64,000 bases of DNA, from contig LR746275.1 of NCBI GenBank assembly GCA_902729315.2, positions 2,946,501-3,010,500 on the forward strand, read 5' to 3'. A program made the position numbers and the translations under genes. Below are positions 45,080 to 57,619 of the stretch, one piece after another. The notes beneath the pieces were generated by a model that saw only the letters and a list, made by a program, of their open reading frames with translations, was not told the DNA's origin and made no database searches. Numbering within the stretch: position 1 is the first letter of the stretch; each line of letters opens with the position of its first letter. Source of the DNA: Spirodela intermedia (lineage: Eukaryota; Streptophyta; Magnoliopsida; Alismatales; Araceae).

Positions 45080-46070
45080 TTTGGGCATCGCGCCGGAGTA
45101 CGCTCACGCAGGCAGCTAATCAATAGTTCTCTGTATTCCGCGGGGCCGCTGGCCGACCACGCCCGGCCAATTAATGAGTAAGGATCGTCGGCGTTGAAAA
45201 CATCAGATCCCGGGTAGGGGGGAGCGGCGGGAGGGGGCGAGAGTGAGAGAGAGAGAGAGAGAGAGAGGAGTTGACTATCCGGCTACGGCAATTCAGGGTT
45301 GAAATGGAGAGGTGAAGAGCCGGCCATCTGATCTCCGCCGACCGCGTCGTTGGTTCACCCTCTATTCTCAATATAGAATTGGTTAGAGTTGATTGCCGAA
45401 GCTGAGCCAATATTCACCGCAATAATTCGCCGGGCTGCAACGCCCGCCGCGCCGCCGGAGGCCGCCGAGCATTGGATGCTGGTACAAGCCGTCGCCACCC
45501 GGTGTCGTCATCACCTACTGCCTGTGATAGCGATTTTAACGCGGGCGCCTCCGACTAGGCCGTGTGTCCCCTCCTTCATTTAGACACCATGGGAAATAGG
45601 CCTGCGTCACGGAAACAGCCCATAAAAGCGCCCTACGCGGGTGTTACGGACCGATTGGGAACCGCGTTACGCAGATGAAGGCACCTGAAACTATGGCAGT
45701 CAATGGAATAGACAAAACGCCTTCTACAACTGTCTGGTAGTCAATGAAATCGCAAAATGTGATTCCCACAAACTATGGATCTGTCCAAGGATTCGAGACA
45801 AAGATATGGAGGAGACGAGGCATAGTGCAGATGAAAAGGCAGAAATGAGTGATGTGCTGGGATTTGAGGTTTGGAGAAATTATCTTTCATTTCTGGAGAG
45901 TATCCACGACTATTTCTTTTAGTGGAAGAAGAGATGGAAACAGAATATTAAACGCCGACTACATCCATTTCCCATACACGATGCTGAAGTGACACGACTC
46001 ACAATATTCGTGACTTGAAGACTCCACAGTATTTTCTTAGGATTGAATTTGCGTATCTAGATAGAAAGCC
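45080..46070. other. Upstream region of nsLTP copy B; no gene recognised
   Basis: GC-rich to about 45600, with a GA microsatellite at 45245-45267, then AT-richer. Short frames show no domain. Confidence 0.45.
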
Positions 46071-46074
46071 TGCC

Positions 46075-46805
46075 TTCACTTAGTAGAAGTATGTCCTCGA
46101 CATGTTTTAGGAGATAGGTGTCTTTGGGTGCAAGCCGTAGACTTTGCCAATAAAAGTCTGATATGTCTCATGGTCACTGACCCTGATATCATATACATAG
46201 TGTCTTGAGCTAGTTCATGTAGGAGTTTTGATGAGTTCATTAAGAGAGAGTTGTACGAGTCCTCGTCTACATCAAGTGAGGCCCAAGAAAAAGGCTCATC
46301 TATTAGTGACACGACTATCTCTAAATTGCATCCTACTTTGAAGTCCGATATATAGGTGATAAGGGTGACTGAAAATCTACTACGAGTTATTGTATATACG
46401 TCGATGGTAACTTAGTCACCTGACACTCCTAGAAATAGAGAATGGTGTCTTGCTCTAATGCAAAATCAGAGTATGAAGCCATGACTAAAATAGTAAGGAA
46501 ATATTACATGACTTTGATCAATTCTCAACAATCTCAGCATTACTTCTTGTTCTCCAATGCTTATACATTGCGAAAATCAAGCCGTCATCTTCATTGCTCG
46601 CAATCTCATCTTTCATAACCGTACAAAGCACATTGAGATTGGCTATCATTACATTCGAGATAAGGTTATGTCTAGACTTATCTCTAATCTTCATACGACA
46701 TCATTTCATCAACTTACAAATGTCTTCACAAAGAGTCTGGTCGGCATCTCCTATGATGTCATGTATACCAAGTTGAGCATATTCGATTTATATGCTTCAG
46801 CTTGA
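46075..46805 (+). pseudogene. Copia RT end / RNase H, broken
   Basis: Plus-strand reading in shifting frames gives KYVLDMF then IGVFGCKP (end of RT). It continues with a YCTFVDGNLVTWHS-like block and a C-terminal open part (46557-46805) with CENQAVIFIARNLIFHNRTK, HIEIGYHYIRDKV and LTNVFTKSLVG. This is the conserved end of copia RNase H and of the polyprotein. Frameshifts and stops make it inactive. Confidence 0.85.
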
Positions 46806-46822
46806 AGAGAAGTGTTTAATAG

Positions 46823-46853
46823 TGATATCAGACTCCCAACTCATTAGGGCCCA

Positions 46854-46892
<39 letters not shown>

Positions 46893-46957
46893 ATAAGAGT
46901 CATGTATTCTATGTTGTTATTTTATAGATTCTAGGATATTTCTCTCTTGTGTCAACA
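46823..46957 (+). repeat. Short copia LTR
   Basis: About 135 bp with TG...CA ends. It contains a (TC)n run at 46857-46889 and a TATATAAG box just after it. Its end resembles the LTR end at 48567 in the opposite orientation. Confidence 0.6.
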
Positions 46958-46984
46958 GTCCTCAAGGAGTAGAGAAGAAGTGTC

Positions 46985-47765
46985 TTAAAATTGCAGATGG
47001 GCTTCTATGGGTGAAGTCTCTAGCTTGCATCCAAAGAGGTTAGTCTCCTAAAGTATGTTGAGAGTATACCTCCATTGGGTCATGGTGAGCTTCCCATCTT
47101 GGCATGCATATTTGATCGCAAGAAATTATCTTGGAGTCCCTAAGTCACGGATGCTGAGGTACTATTACTAATAAGTTTTAGTAGAATGAATGTCAGTCTC
47201 ATCACTTCAAGTCACAAGAATGTTGTCAACATAAGTTACAAGAATGATTAGGCTGCCTTCAATCTTCTTTGTGAGTATAGTGAGATCCGCAATGTATGAT
47301 GAGAAGTCAAATGTAGTGAGAAGATCACTAAACTTGACAAACCAAATGCGTGAACTTTGCTTGAGTGTGTAAATCACCTTTCACAAAAAGCACATTTTAG
47401 ATGACTCCCTTTGAACAACATACCTTAGAGGTTGCTTTATAAAGATTTACTCTTTGAGATCACCATAGAGAAATACGCTAGAAATATTTAATTGGTGGAA
47501 AGACCATGTCTGATTTACGGCGAGAGAGAGGAACACTCAAGACAAGTAGTCGACGATGGGGGTGAACATCTCAATGTAGTCAGTGCTATATACTTAGGTG
47601 AAGCCACGAGCAACCAGATAAGTCTTGTGATGTACAATAGTGCCATTTAGATGGTATTTGAGTGTGAACATCTAGTTGTACGTGATGATATTAGCATCCG
47701 CCAGATAGAGAATCAATGTCCAAGTCCCTTGAGATACCAAGACATCCACTTCTAAGTCCATAGTC
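46985..47765 (-). pseudogene. Copia reverse transcriptase, broken
   Basis: Minus-strand reading with several stops shows, in order: a TYLVARGFT block; MFTPIVDYLS and LAVNQTWSFHQLNI; VFLYGDL; a VIYTLKQSSRIWF block; and the catalytic box as YVDN (for YVDD) in LVTYVDNILVT. It then continues KYTLN-like to LFGCKLETSPI. Order and motifs are those of Ty1/copia RT. The loss of the second Asp and the stops show it is dead. Confidence 0.8.
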
Positions 47766-48554
47766 ACCTTCCACTTAAGTATTTGTACCACGTCAATATG
47801 CGAGTGGAGAATCGAGTCGTAGGCCACAAAAAGGGCAAAAGTACGAAAGGAGGGGGAAAGGCGATTATAGGAAATGAAGTGAGAGATGGGGTGTTAGATA
47901 CAAGCACGAGTACATTTGTGCAAGGTGATGGCAAGGTGAAGATTATCTTGAGGAGCACTAGGGACGTCAGCAGAAGGCACAGTTGGCTCGATGGAGGAGG
48001 GGGACGACAAGGAAGCTGCAAAGGAGGCCATGGAGGCGCAGGTGCCGGGGGAGCACGGACAGTGCTGGAGTGCCGTGGGGAGGTCACAGCTTGAAGGCAG
48101 GTGCCGGCTGAGAGGGGTGCACAGGGAGGGCACCGGCTGAGGGCATGCAGCCAACGACAAAGACCTCGGGGCGTGGCCGGAGGGAGACAATGGTAGTGGT
48201 GGAGACTATGGTGGCGGTGGCATCTGCTGCGGTGACGGAGGTTGCGGTGGTAGAGGCTGCGACAGCAGAGGCCACGATGGTAGAAGCCACAGTGGTAGAG
48301 CACGCCACCTAGGGCATGCCCGGCGAGGAGGCAGACACCGCCTAGGGCACACCTGACACAGCAGCCTAGAGTGGCTGAAGGATCCTACAGCGGTGGTGGC
48401 ATGACGACCTGGAGAGGGGTGGAAGTAGAGGAGGCATTGGTGAGGGGCGGCAGTGGAGGAGGGCTGCCGCGAAGACGGGCCGCTGTCGAGGATGAGGGCA
48501 CCGCCGAAAGAGTGCACCGCTAGAGAGGGAGGCGGCAGCTAGAGAGAGCGTGGG

Positions 48555-48566
48555 GCTCTAATACCA
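48555..48566 (-). other. Copia primer-binding site (tRNA-Met type)
   Basis: Minus-strand TGGTATTAGAGC differs by one base from the perfect initiator tRNA-Met site and adjoins the LTR end ...CTCAACA. Confidence 0.75.
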
Positions 48567-48699
48567 TGTTGAGAATTAAAAAAGGAAACCCTAGAATACA
48601 TCATCAACATTAGACAACTACATGTGTATAGGGCCTTAATGGGCCAGACTCTATCGAACAGAGATAATATATATAAGTAGTAAAATTTTTCAAAATATC

Positions 48700-49560
48700 G
48701 TTAGCTCTTTCTCAAAATACCCCTCACTCCTCTCCTTCTCTTTCAGAACCTTATTAAAGCTAATTTGTCGGTCCGAACATAAGGATGTAAAGAGCACATC
48801 TTGAAAATCGTGCCCACGAAACTTGGGCTTGAAACCCCTTCTCCTTTTGCAGATATTGATCCTAGAAGATGGAGAAATCTGGGCCATTAAATGGGTGTCC
48901 CCATCACAAAAGAACCACTAAAAGGTTATGGTCAAGAAGAGCAATCTTTAACTATTGCTTACGGTGACAAGACATTCATAACACCGAAAGCTAACGATTA
49001 AGGAGAAAAGACGTATTGAACCGTCACTTTGGGTGACAAGATGTCCTTAACCACTGAAAATAAGAGTCACAATAATCCTCGACGAGCGGTCCATGCCTTC
49101 TTGCCTTTTGCTCGTGTGTGATACCTTGTATTCTCGCATTCTGCATAATATGGTAGTCAACGTCTTCTCACAACCTATGTAATTGTGGCTTGAATAAAAT
49201 ATTAATGAATTAAATAATCATGGCACTGCTGCATCACATACAGCATCACGTCAAATATATAAAAATAGTAATGGCTGACATGTGTCATTGACAGTAGGAG
49301 AATGTGGAAAAGCCCATAGAATGTGTGAAATAATACATACATATTTCCTGAAATTACTTTAATATCCTCATGACTTTAAATATATCAAAATAAATCCAAA
49401 ATAAAGTCATAAAAAATCTGAGAAAATTTATAAAATAGATAAAATTCTTAAAATCACTATAAAGTTATTATTTGGTTATTTCGTAAATGATAACATACTG
49501 AAATAAGACATTTGATCCTAAAGTATATTCATTTTAAGGTTATTAATGAGTCTTTTTTGC
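48700..49560. other. Intergenic DNA with no recognised gene
   Basis: The minus-strand frame at 48690-48887 has no motif. AT content rises to the right, towards the Athila-like remnant. Confidence 0.4.
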
Positions 49561-51262
49561 ATATTATCATATCCCAAGGTATGTTTCATCTTATTCTTTT
49601 TCAGATTTAGCATGCATTCATATACTTCATTTTGAGATACTTTCAGCCAAAAAAATAGAAATTAAATTTTTTTTCTCAAAAATAATATTTTCATTTAGAA
49701 AAGAACCTCTCCTCATTTTTACCTCATTTTGTAAGGCTCTCACTCAATAATAAATACTTTATATTAATACACCATAAAATGTGATCTAGTCATATAATTT
49801 TTAAATTAGCTCTTATCCAATTTAATAATTTTTCATCTAAAATGATATTCTAATTCTTCTATGTCTATTTCTTAATGCATTCTTTTATTTGCATAATCTT
49901 TCTTTACTCTATTTTATTTTCCTTACATATTTATTCAATTTGTGAGCAGTAAAATATTTGAAGCTTATACATAATTCTAATGGACTGTAACTTTTGAAGA
50001 ATGAAGAATTGTCGACTTTAATCTCAGATCTAATGAATTCATTAAAGTTTAAATTTTCTCCTCTCAAAAGTATTACTATAGTCATATTTCATTATTTTTA
50101 TTTCTCCTTATTAGTTGAATCAACTCTTTTTCTAGCTTTTCATTTCTCAACTCATTAAATTTTTTACCTTCTCAAGAGCTATCTTCTAATTTCGATATAT
50201 GATATGGATCATCATCATCAATATCAGTGTCCATGGCTGAAAAATACTGATTAGATTTATTAATTTCGTCTCCTACATTTTTGAGATCAACTGATTTTTT
50301 CTCACTTGAAATCTGTTTTCCATTTCTATCCTTACTCACTTTTACTAAAATTTAGATGATTTTTTCATGATCAGTTGTTATTTCTTCATCTAAGGGTTCT
50401 TTCTCTTCATCATCCTCACTTTATTCATTCATCAATTGTGAGAAATAAATGATTTTATTCAATTTTTTTGCCACTATATTTTGAACCTTAATATTTTCAT
50501 TTACTTTTAATGATTCATCTATTTTTTCTAATGATTTGGGGTAAGAACCAAGTAAAATACGCTCACTCTTAAATGTATTCACTATCTTAACATGTTCATT
50601 TTGTGAGTTGTTTCTTACATTTATCCTACTAGACTATCCTTACTGAAATCTTACTATTTAATAGTTTCTTGAATTTTCTATGGGCTGACTAGACAGTTGT
50701 TCCTCTTTTCTCTTATTTCCATAAGCCTCTATAAATTACTTTTATTACAACATCATTTGGTTCATTTACTATGTCATATCCATAAAATCAGGTTAAATTT
50801 GAGAGGAGTGATTTTATTTGAAATCTATTTTCCTATTTGAGATGAAATTCAAAATTTGAATTAAGTTTAAGTACTTCTATATTTTAAATATTATTTGGGT
50901 CTCTCCACGAAAAATTATTCCTCTAATTAGGATTATAAGAAGTAAAAAAATATTCTTTATTTTGATTAAAATTGTGGGCTACTTGCACTTACTCGTGCTT
51001 AGACTAAAATAATTGATCTAAAATATAATATTGAAATTTAGAATGATCATCTTCACCATACATAGGACAAGTACTATATGCATTAAATTGAGGGTTAGAA
51101 GGGTTTCAAATATTCTCAATAAGTAAATTGATCATTATAAATTAGTAATTACATCTATGCATTAATATCTTATATATAAATACTAATTAATAGGTAGAGA
51201 ATATAATTATATATCTATTACTAACTCATTATGAAATTCATAATAATTTATGATTTAAGTTC

Positions 51263-53016
51263 TGATGGACTTTGTTGTTATCTAGTAAATCATGCAAATT
51301 TAAAATTTATAAAAAATTAGAAAAATACTAATTTCTAGATATTTATAAGTATTTCTCAACAAATATATTAATTATAATTCAATAAAACTTCCAAAAATAA
51401 TGATAATTTTCCAAGTTGATCACAAGGATGTAATATAATATCGGGTAATTACTTAGAATGTTCCTCAAAGAATACTATTTTCTATGAATTTTATACTAAG
51501 AAATAAAAATAAAATATATTTAAAATTCACAAAAAAGGAAACTAAGGGTGCAAATGTCAGGATGACGTTAGGTGATTCACTTAGCGAACGCAAATCAGGT
51601 GAAAATAGAGTTCTGCTTGATGATTTTTACATAAGCAATTACAAATGATTTAATTGATCAAATTAAGATATGTAAAAGTCAGAAGAATCGTAATTAAATA
51701 AAGTATAGCTTGGTAAATTTAAATCACACAAATTATCATTAAATAAAGTGAAAATTAAGTTGAAAGTACGAAAGTAGAGTTCCAGCGTTGCGAGGATGAT
51801 GCGTCGATGATGCACCAAAATCGAGAGTATGTAAGAAGATTGCCATGTAGTGTCCACGACTTTGAAGGCTCTCATTAGACAAGGAAGACGTGGATAATTT
51901 TTAGATCTCTTTGCAAAGTCTAGAGATCAATGAAATGGGTCATCGAATCGTCTCTAGTGATTGTCATCTGGTAGAGTGAAAAGACAACGACTTTGCGGCT
52001 TTCTAGTAGTTGTCACCTAATAGAGAGGAGCTAGATAGAGGTGGGGCGTGTGTCAGGGGGCTTCATCCTCAAGTTCGTATAGCAAGAGGAGGCTCTTCAT
52101 CGCATCTGGTACACTCTCATGAGATGATGACTCATCTCCTAATAGATCGTCCTCTTTTTGATGACGACTTATTTGTCGATCAATCAGAGATGATTTATTC
52201 GATAGATTCGTGATCATTTTATCACGAATTGTTCAATAATTTTAGTAACAATGCTTCGCAAATCACGTTGATAAGATTTTTGTTGATGATCTAGTGATTT
52301 TGGTAACTTAATCTTTCATCGTCGATTAGAAAAGTCGCAATAATCAGATAAAAATATAAGTTTTGGCTCTAGGAAGATTCAAACTTGTACTAATTGCCTG
52401 CCTATATGAGAGAGATTGAAATAAGTACTCTAATACCTTTATCAAGTGACATCATCATGGTATATCTTTGTTATAAATAAGGGGTATTATAGACATTAAA
52501 ATTATTGAAGCCTTTTGGAGGAAGGTGTGATGTAGGTTTAGTGCACATCGCTTGTGTGCTGAAGTTTCGGACGAATATATAGTAATATTACATTTGTAAG
52601 TAATAAGTCCTTTTCTACTGCATGTATGACCATTCCTTGCCCCACAATCGGCTGACCACTAGTGACGTGAAAGGAGAGTGGCGCACATATGCCCCCATCA
52701 GTCCTAGCCGCTTGAGCCCTTGCTTGTGGCTCTTCCCCAATTGTGCTTCCGACCTACTTGCAGGCCTAGTTGGCTAGTGGGTCCCTCTCATTTTGCTATA
52801 TTTTTATTTTTATTTCTTTTTCATCATTTATCTCAAAAATAAGATTTTAAAAATCATATAAATTCATATAAAATCACATAATTAGCCACAAATTTACGTT
52901 AATCAATTGAAAACTACCTTTTACACTTTAACATAAATATAAGTCTATTTATCATGAGTTAAGGCTAAAACTATATTATTTACTAATTATTAACTCATGA
53001 TAATGAAGACTTATCA
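51263..53016 (-). repeat. Solo LTR of the Athila-like family, old
   Basis: TGATGGACTTTGTTG... to ...GACTTATCA, ~1754 bp. The five bases on either side are AGTTC and AGTCC, an almost perfect target-site duplication, and no internal region adjoins. It is rich in C-to-T type changes relative to the copy at 61187. Confidence 0.75.
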
Positions 53017-53985
53017 AGTCCTAATATATATTATTTTATTTGTATTATGAAATTAACCTTGACTTTTATGATGTCAAGTGATGATTTTCTCATATTTTTT
53101 GATAATTATTTGATTGTAAGGACTTAGGTGAACTCTTATTATGAGTTGGAAGTAATAAAAGAAGCCCAAGTCTTATGGAAAGGGCCGACCGAATATGTTT
53201 ATAGGCTCAAGAGAGGGTGTCACCTTTACCTAGTCCATTTGGACTTAAAAGAGTTATCAAGAGGTGAGATCTAGGTTGTCCATCTTAGGGCACCTTAAGA
53301 TAAGATTAAGAAGATTAGTGCATCACCTTCATGAGAATCTAGGCCAGCCACCAAGAAAGTCAGTTATTAATCATAACTATCTATTGGAGGTGTCTAATTC
53401 TCTAGAGATTTAAGATATCTCACCCTCATCTTGGAAGGCATTTTTTGGCTATCTCTCTAGTAGTGGCTAGTTGAAGGAAAAAAGAGGAAAATTAAAGCTC
53501 GGTCAATGACATTCTCATATTCAAGATTGTTGTTGAGAAGAGATTACTTGGAGTGCATCAAATTATCATGGATTAAGCACCACTTAGCTTAGGACTAGCG
53601 CACAACGAGGTCTATGCAAGATCGTGATTTGAGACGTCCTTGTAATATTCTCCATGAATAGATTAACTCTTAGTTCAAACTAGTTTTATCATTTATTCTA
53701 TAATTTCAGTATGTTAGATCCATTCTCTTCCCTTTGTCACACTTTCTATTTCTCTTCTCTTCACTCTTTTTATATTTAATTTTGTCCTTCACAATGTTAA
53801 TTATTTTCATACATATATAAGAAATAAAATAAGTAAAATTCTTACTCTCATTACCCACGCTTCTTGAGGATCAACCCTTACTTATCCTAATCAGAAGAGT
53901 GAGGTTTTATAAATATTATTTATATAAACTTGATTGTATCACTATGACATATCTAACCTCTAAATCAAGTTCATCATAAATTAAA
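53017..53985. other. Spacer between the solo LTR and the resumed Athila-like internal region
   Basis: AT-rich sequence with no counterpart in the first Athila-like copy and no coding motif. Confidence 0.45.
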
Positions 53986-54760
53986 ATTTTATAATATTTG
54001 CTTAATATGATTAATCTCATTTCCTAAATTAGAATCATCATCTTGATGTAATTCATAAATTATTCTTCTCTTATCTCTCACATATAACTCAAAAGAAGCT
54101 TGATCTCTAGAATTTTCACATAAATTCTTATAAAGTTTGAAAATCTCTTCAAGGATTTTCTCCATAAAAGTTCCTCCACATATAGAATCAATCATATTTA
54201 TATGTTATTCTAATAATTCAACATAAATTTTTTTATTGAGCTGTCCCTTGGGTATAATATGATGAGGACACATTCGAAGTAAATCTTTGAATTTTTTCCA
54301 TATCACATACAAAGTTTTTTTTAGCCTTTGAGCAAAACTTCATATATATTTTCTCATATTTTAAGTTTTTCCTAAGAGATAAAATTTTCAAACAAAGGCA
54401 TATTTTATATCTTTTCAACTAGCTAATTCTTCATCTAATATGGATAGCCAATAACTAGCCTTGTCCTAAGTGTATGAGAAATTAATTTCATCTTAATAAT
54501 TTTTAGTGTAACTTGAGAGAGATTAACTAAATCAAAAACCATATGAAATTTCTCTAAATATTGATGAGTTCCTCTAAAGATAATCCATGAAAATTAGGAG
54601 ACATTTGAAAAATTCATGAATTTATTTCGAATTTAACTGTGCATGCTAATGGGATTCTAATATTAAATGCTCGTTAAAATGGATTAGGGATATAATAATT
54701 TTTCATGCCCAAATGATTATTCTCAGTTTGACTTGTACTACCTTTAGGATCCATCAAAAT
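53985..54760 (-). pseudogene. Athila-like gag remnant, second copy
   Basis: Diverged copy of 21270-22030, with the initial region near 54750 (GGATCCATCAAAATTAATTT on plus) and many stops. Only short frames (53989-54195, 54233-54418) stay open. Confidence 0.65.
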
Positions 54761-55047
54761 TAATTTTTCTTTAAGATTTTTAGTTTTCAACGAAATAGTG
54801 AAAGGATTTTCTAGCCTTGGATGTAAGAATCTCCTACCATGTATAAAAATCAATAAATTTGAGAAAAATATTTAATAATTATTATCCTCCTTCAGTTTGA
54901 TCTAATCTTTGCTTTGCTGCTCTTTGTTCTCTTTTTTTTAATTTTTCTACAAGAAGAAAATAAAAATAAGATTTTTTTATGTACTCTAAGAGAAATGAAA
55001 AATTACCAAATATTATGTAATACATCCCCAACAATAGTGCCAAAATT

Positions 55048-56908
55048 TGACACGACTTAGTTATTCTATAATAAATCATGTAAATTTAAAATTTATAAAG
55101 CTAAAAACTACTCATTTTTAGATTTTTATTAGTATTTGAAAACAAATAAATCGATTCTAATTTAATAAAAGGTTTAAAAAATAAGAGGATTTCTAATTCA
55201 ATCTTGTGAATGTAAGATAATATTGGGTAATATTTCAGATTTTTTAAAAGAGAATATAATTTTTTATAATTTTTAGAGTAAATGATAAATATAAGATATA
55301 TTTAAAAATTAGTGAAAAAGAAAAATAAGCATGTGGATGTCAAGATGACATAAGAACATTGAGGAACACAATTTGGGTATGAACAAAGTTTCACTAGGTG
55401 ATTCTTATGTATGCGATTATAAATAATTTAATAGGTCAAATTAAGATATGTACAAGCAAGAAAAATCGTAATTGAATGAAGAATATTTTTGAAATTTGAA
55501 ATCACACAAAGTGTCACTAAGTTAATGAAAATTAAGTTGAAAGCAAGAAAGGCAGAGTTTCAGCCTTGCGATAGTGATTGCCAAAATTCTATGTTCAAGA
55601 GGATCATCGAATGATGTCCACAACCTCAAAAACTCTCCTTGGATATAGACAACTTGGGTATTTATTAGATCTCCTTTTGAAGTCTAAAAAATGATGGTGA
55701 AATTAAACTAGTTAAAAGATAGTAAAACAAAATTTCAACATCACAATGACAATACATCAGAATCTTGAGTGTTTGGGAAGATTGTCGTGCCATGTTAGCA
55801 GCCTCAAAGGTTCTTCTTAGATGAGGGTAATGTGGGCAATCTCTAGATTTTCTTGCAAAGTTTAGAAATCAATGAAGTGAGTCGTCGAATCGTCTCTAGC
55901 AATTGTCACTTGACAAAGTAGAAAAATGGTGACTTTGTGACTGTCTAGTGGTTGTCAGCTAGTAGAGATGAGCCAGATAGAGGTGGGGTGTATCTTAGGG
56001 AGTTTCATCCTCAAGTTTGCCTAGTAAAAGAAGGCTCCTTATTGCACTCAGGAGGTGGCAACTCCTCTCCTAATAGATTGTCCTCTTTCTAACAACAATT
56101 TATTCGTCGATCAATCAGAGATAATTTAATCAATAGATTTATGATTTTTTTATTATGATTCATTTAGTAATTTTAGTAATAATGCACCATAAATCATATT
56201 AATGAAATTTTTGCCGATAATTTAGTGACTCTTGGGACTTAATCATTTATTGATGGTTTGTAAGAAAATCACAATTTAAGTAGATAAAAAATATAAGTTT
56301 TGACTTTGGTAAGATTCAAACCCTTGTCGGCCACATGCCTATATGAGAGAGAATGAAATAAATACGTGGATACCTTATAAAGTGATGTCATCAAGGTATC
56401 TCTTTCTAATAAATAAGGGGTATTTGAGGTATAAAAATTATTAAAATATTTTGGAGAAGCTCTAAGTATGGATTTAGTCCCACATTAGTTAATGCCAAAT
56501 TTGAGATGAATATATAGTAATACTAGATTTGAAAAGTAATGAGTCCCTTTCTCACGTGTGTACAACCACTCCTTACCCCATGCCTAGTTGGCCAGTAATG
56601 ATGTAGAAGGGGAGTGAGGCACATGTGTGTCCATTGCTTGCGTCTCTGCTCGACTATGCTTTTGACCTACTTGTAAGCCCAACTAGTTGATAGGTTTCTC
56701 CCTTTTTTTATCTTTTGATTTGATTTTATTTTTTTTATTTATAAAAATTATATAAATTCACATAAAATCACATAATTAATTAAAATTCTATTAATTAATT
56801 AAAAACTATTTTTCACAATTTAACATAATTATAAATCTATTTATCATGAGTTAAGATTAGGACTATAATATTAAATAATTATTAACTCATAATAATGAAG
56901 ACTTATCA
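55048..56908 (-). repeat. LTR of the second Athila-like remnant
   Basis: Reads TGACACGACTTAGTT... to ...GAAGACTTATCA. It is the most diverged family member, with internal length changes, and keeps the terminal inverted repeat. Confidence 0.8.
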
Positions 56909-57129
56909 ATTGACTAATAAATCAATTACTGTAAACTCATTATTAGGCCTCATACCACCTCATTATAATGGGAGATATTTAAAAGAAGAGAGAAGAGAGA
57001 GAAATGAGGAGAGAGAGAATCGACATAAATTAGGGCTTGTGGAGAGAAGATAGACAAGGGTGACAAGTGGAGGAATAGAAAATCATTATGGTGACAACCA
57101 TGACAATGACAACACCAACAACATCGACA

Positions 57130-57616
57130 AGTAGAGGAGTTGAGCACAATTGTAGTGGCTCTCATAGTGGTGACAACAATAGTGGTGGTGATAATGATAG
57201 TGGCTGCAAACTCTTGTTCTATGTGACATGTAGAGGAGTTTAGCACAACAGTGGCAGCAATAGTGATGACAATACACTCATGATAGCAGCAGCAGTGGTG
57301 GTTGCAAACTCTCCTACTATGTGACAAGTAGAGGAGTCAAGCATAGTAGTAACATGATTCACACTCTGAAGCTTTGAATTGGGTGTTTTGATTTCTACAT
57401 ATGTTTAGTACTATGTTTCTTTCTTTCACAAATGCTACAGAAAATGATGGATTATATGAGGTTTCTAACACTAGAGGAGTTGAGCACAGTAGTAACATGA
57501 TTCACACTTTGAAGCTTTGAATTGGGTGTTTTGATTTCTGCATATGTTTAGTACTATGTTTCTTTTTTTCACAAATGCTACAGAAAATGATGGATTATGT
57601 GAGGTTTCTAACACTA
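57130..57616. repeat. Minisatellite: ~99-bp units followed by a 143-bp tandem duplication
   Basis: GTAGAGGAGT starts at 57131, 57230 and 57328 (period 98-99), each followed by AGCA and Thr/Ser/Cys-type triplet-rich sequence. TAGAGGAGT at 57329 and 57472 then marks a 143-bp duplication (57331-57473 / 57474-57616) with only a few differences. Confidence 0.9.
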
Positions 57617-57619
57617 ACT

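Larger units (their letters stand above)
46075..46957 (+). mobile_element. 3' end of a Ty1/copia element, plus strand
   Basis: Carries the end of RT, RNase H (46075-46805), a purine-rich tract (GAAGAGAAG) and a short LTR (46823-46957, TGATATCAG... to ...GTGTCAACA). The 5' part is missing. It meets an opposed copia remnant at its right end. Confidence 0.75.
46958..48700 (-). mobile_element. Opposed Ty1/copia remnant, minus strand
   Basis: A primer site (minus-strand TGGTATTAGAGC, 48555-48566) sits one base from an LTR end (TGTTGAGAATT... at 48567 on plus). Leftwards follow a Pro/Ser-rich gag-like or linker region (about 47770-48540) and copia RT (about 46985-47760). Integrase is missing, so this is an internally deleted copy. 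The right limit of the LTR is uncertain. Confidence 0.75.
49565..56908 (-). mobile_element. Second Athila-like remnant, split by a solo LTR insertion
   Basis: 49565-51125 is collinear with 19700-21240 of the first copy. 53985-55045 is collinear with 21270-22335, ending in the gag start and a decayed tRNA-Asp primer site at 55026-55042. The LTR is 55048-56908. The 2.9 kb between the two internal parts is an insertion that includes an LTR of the same family. No open polyprotein remains. Confidence 0.8.

Noticed and set aside
47764-48303. 179-codon minus-strand His/Pro/Cys-rich frame
   Set aside because: It lies in the copia leader/gag region in the wrong or shifting frame; treated as part of the element.
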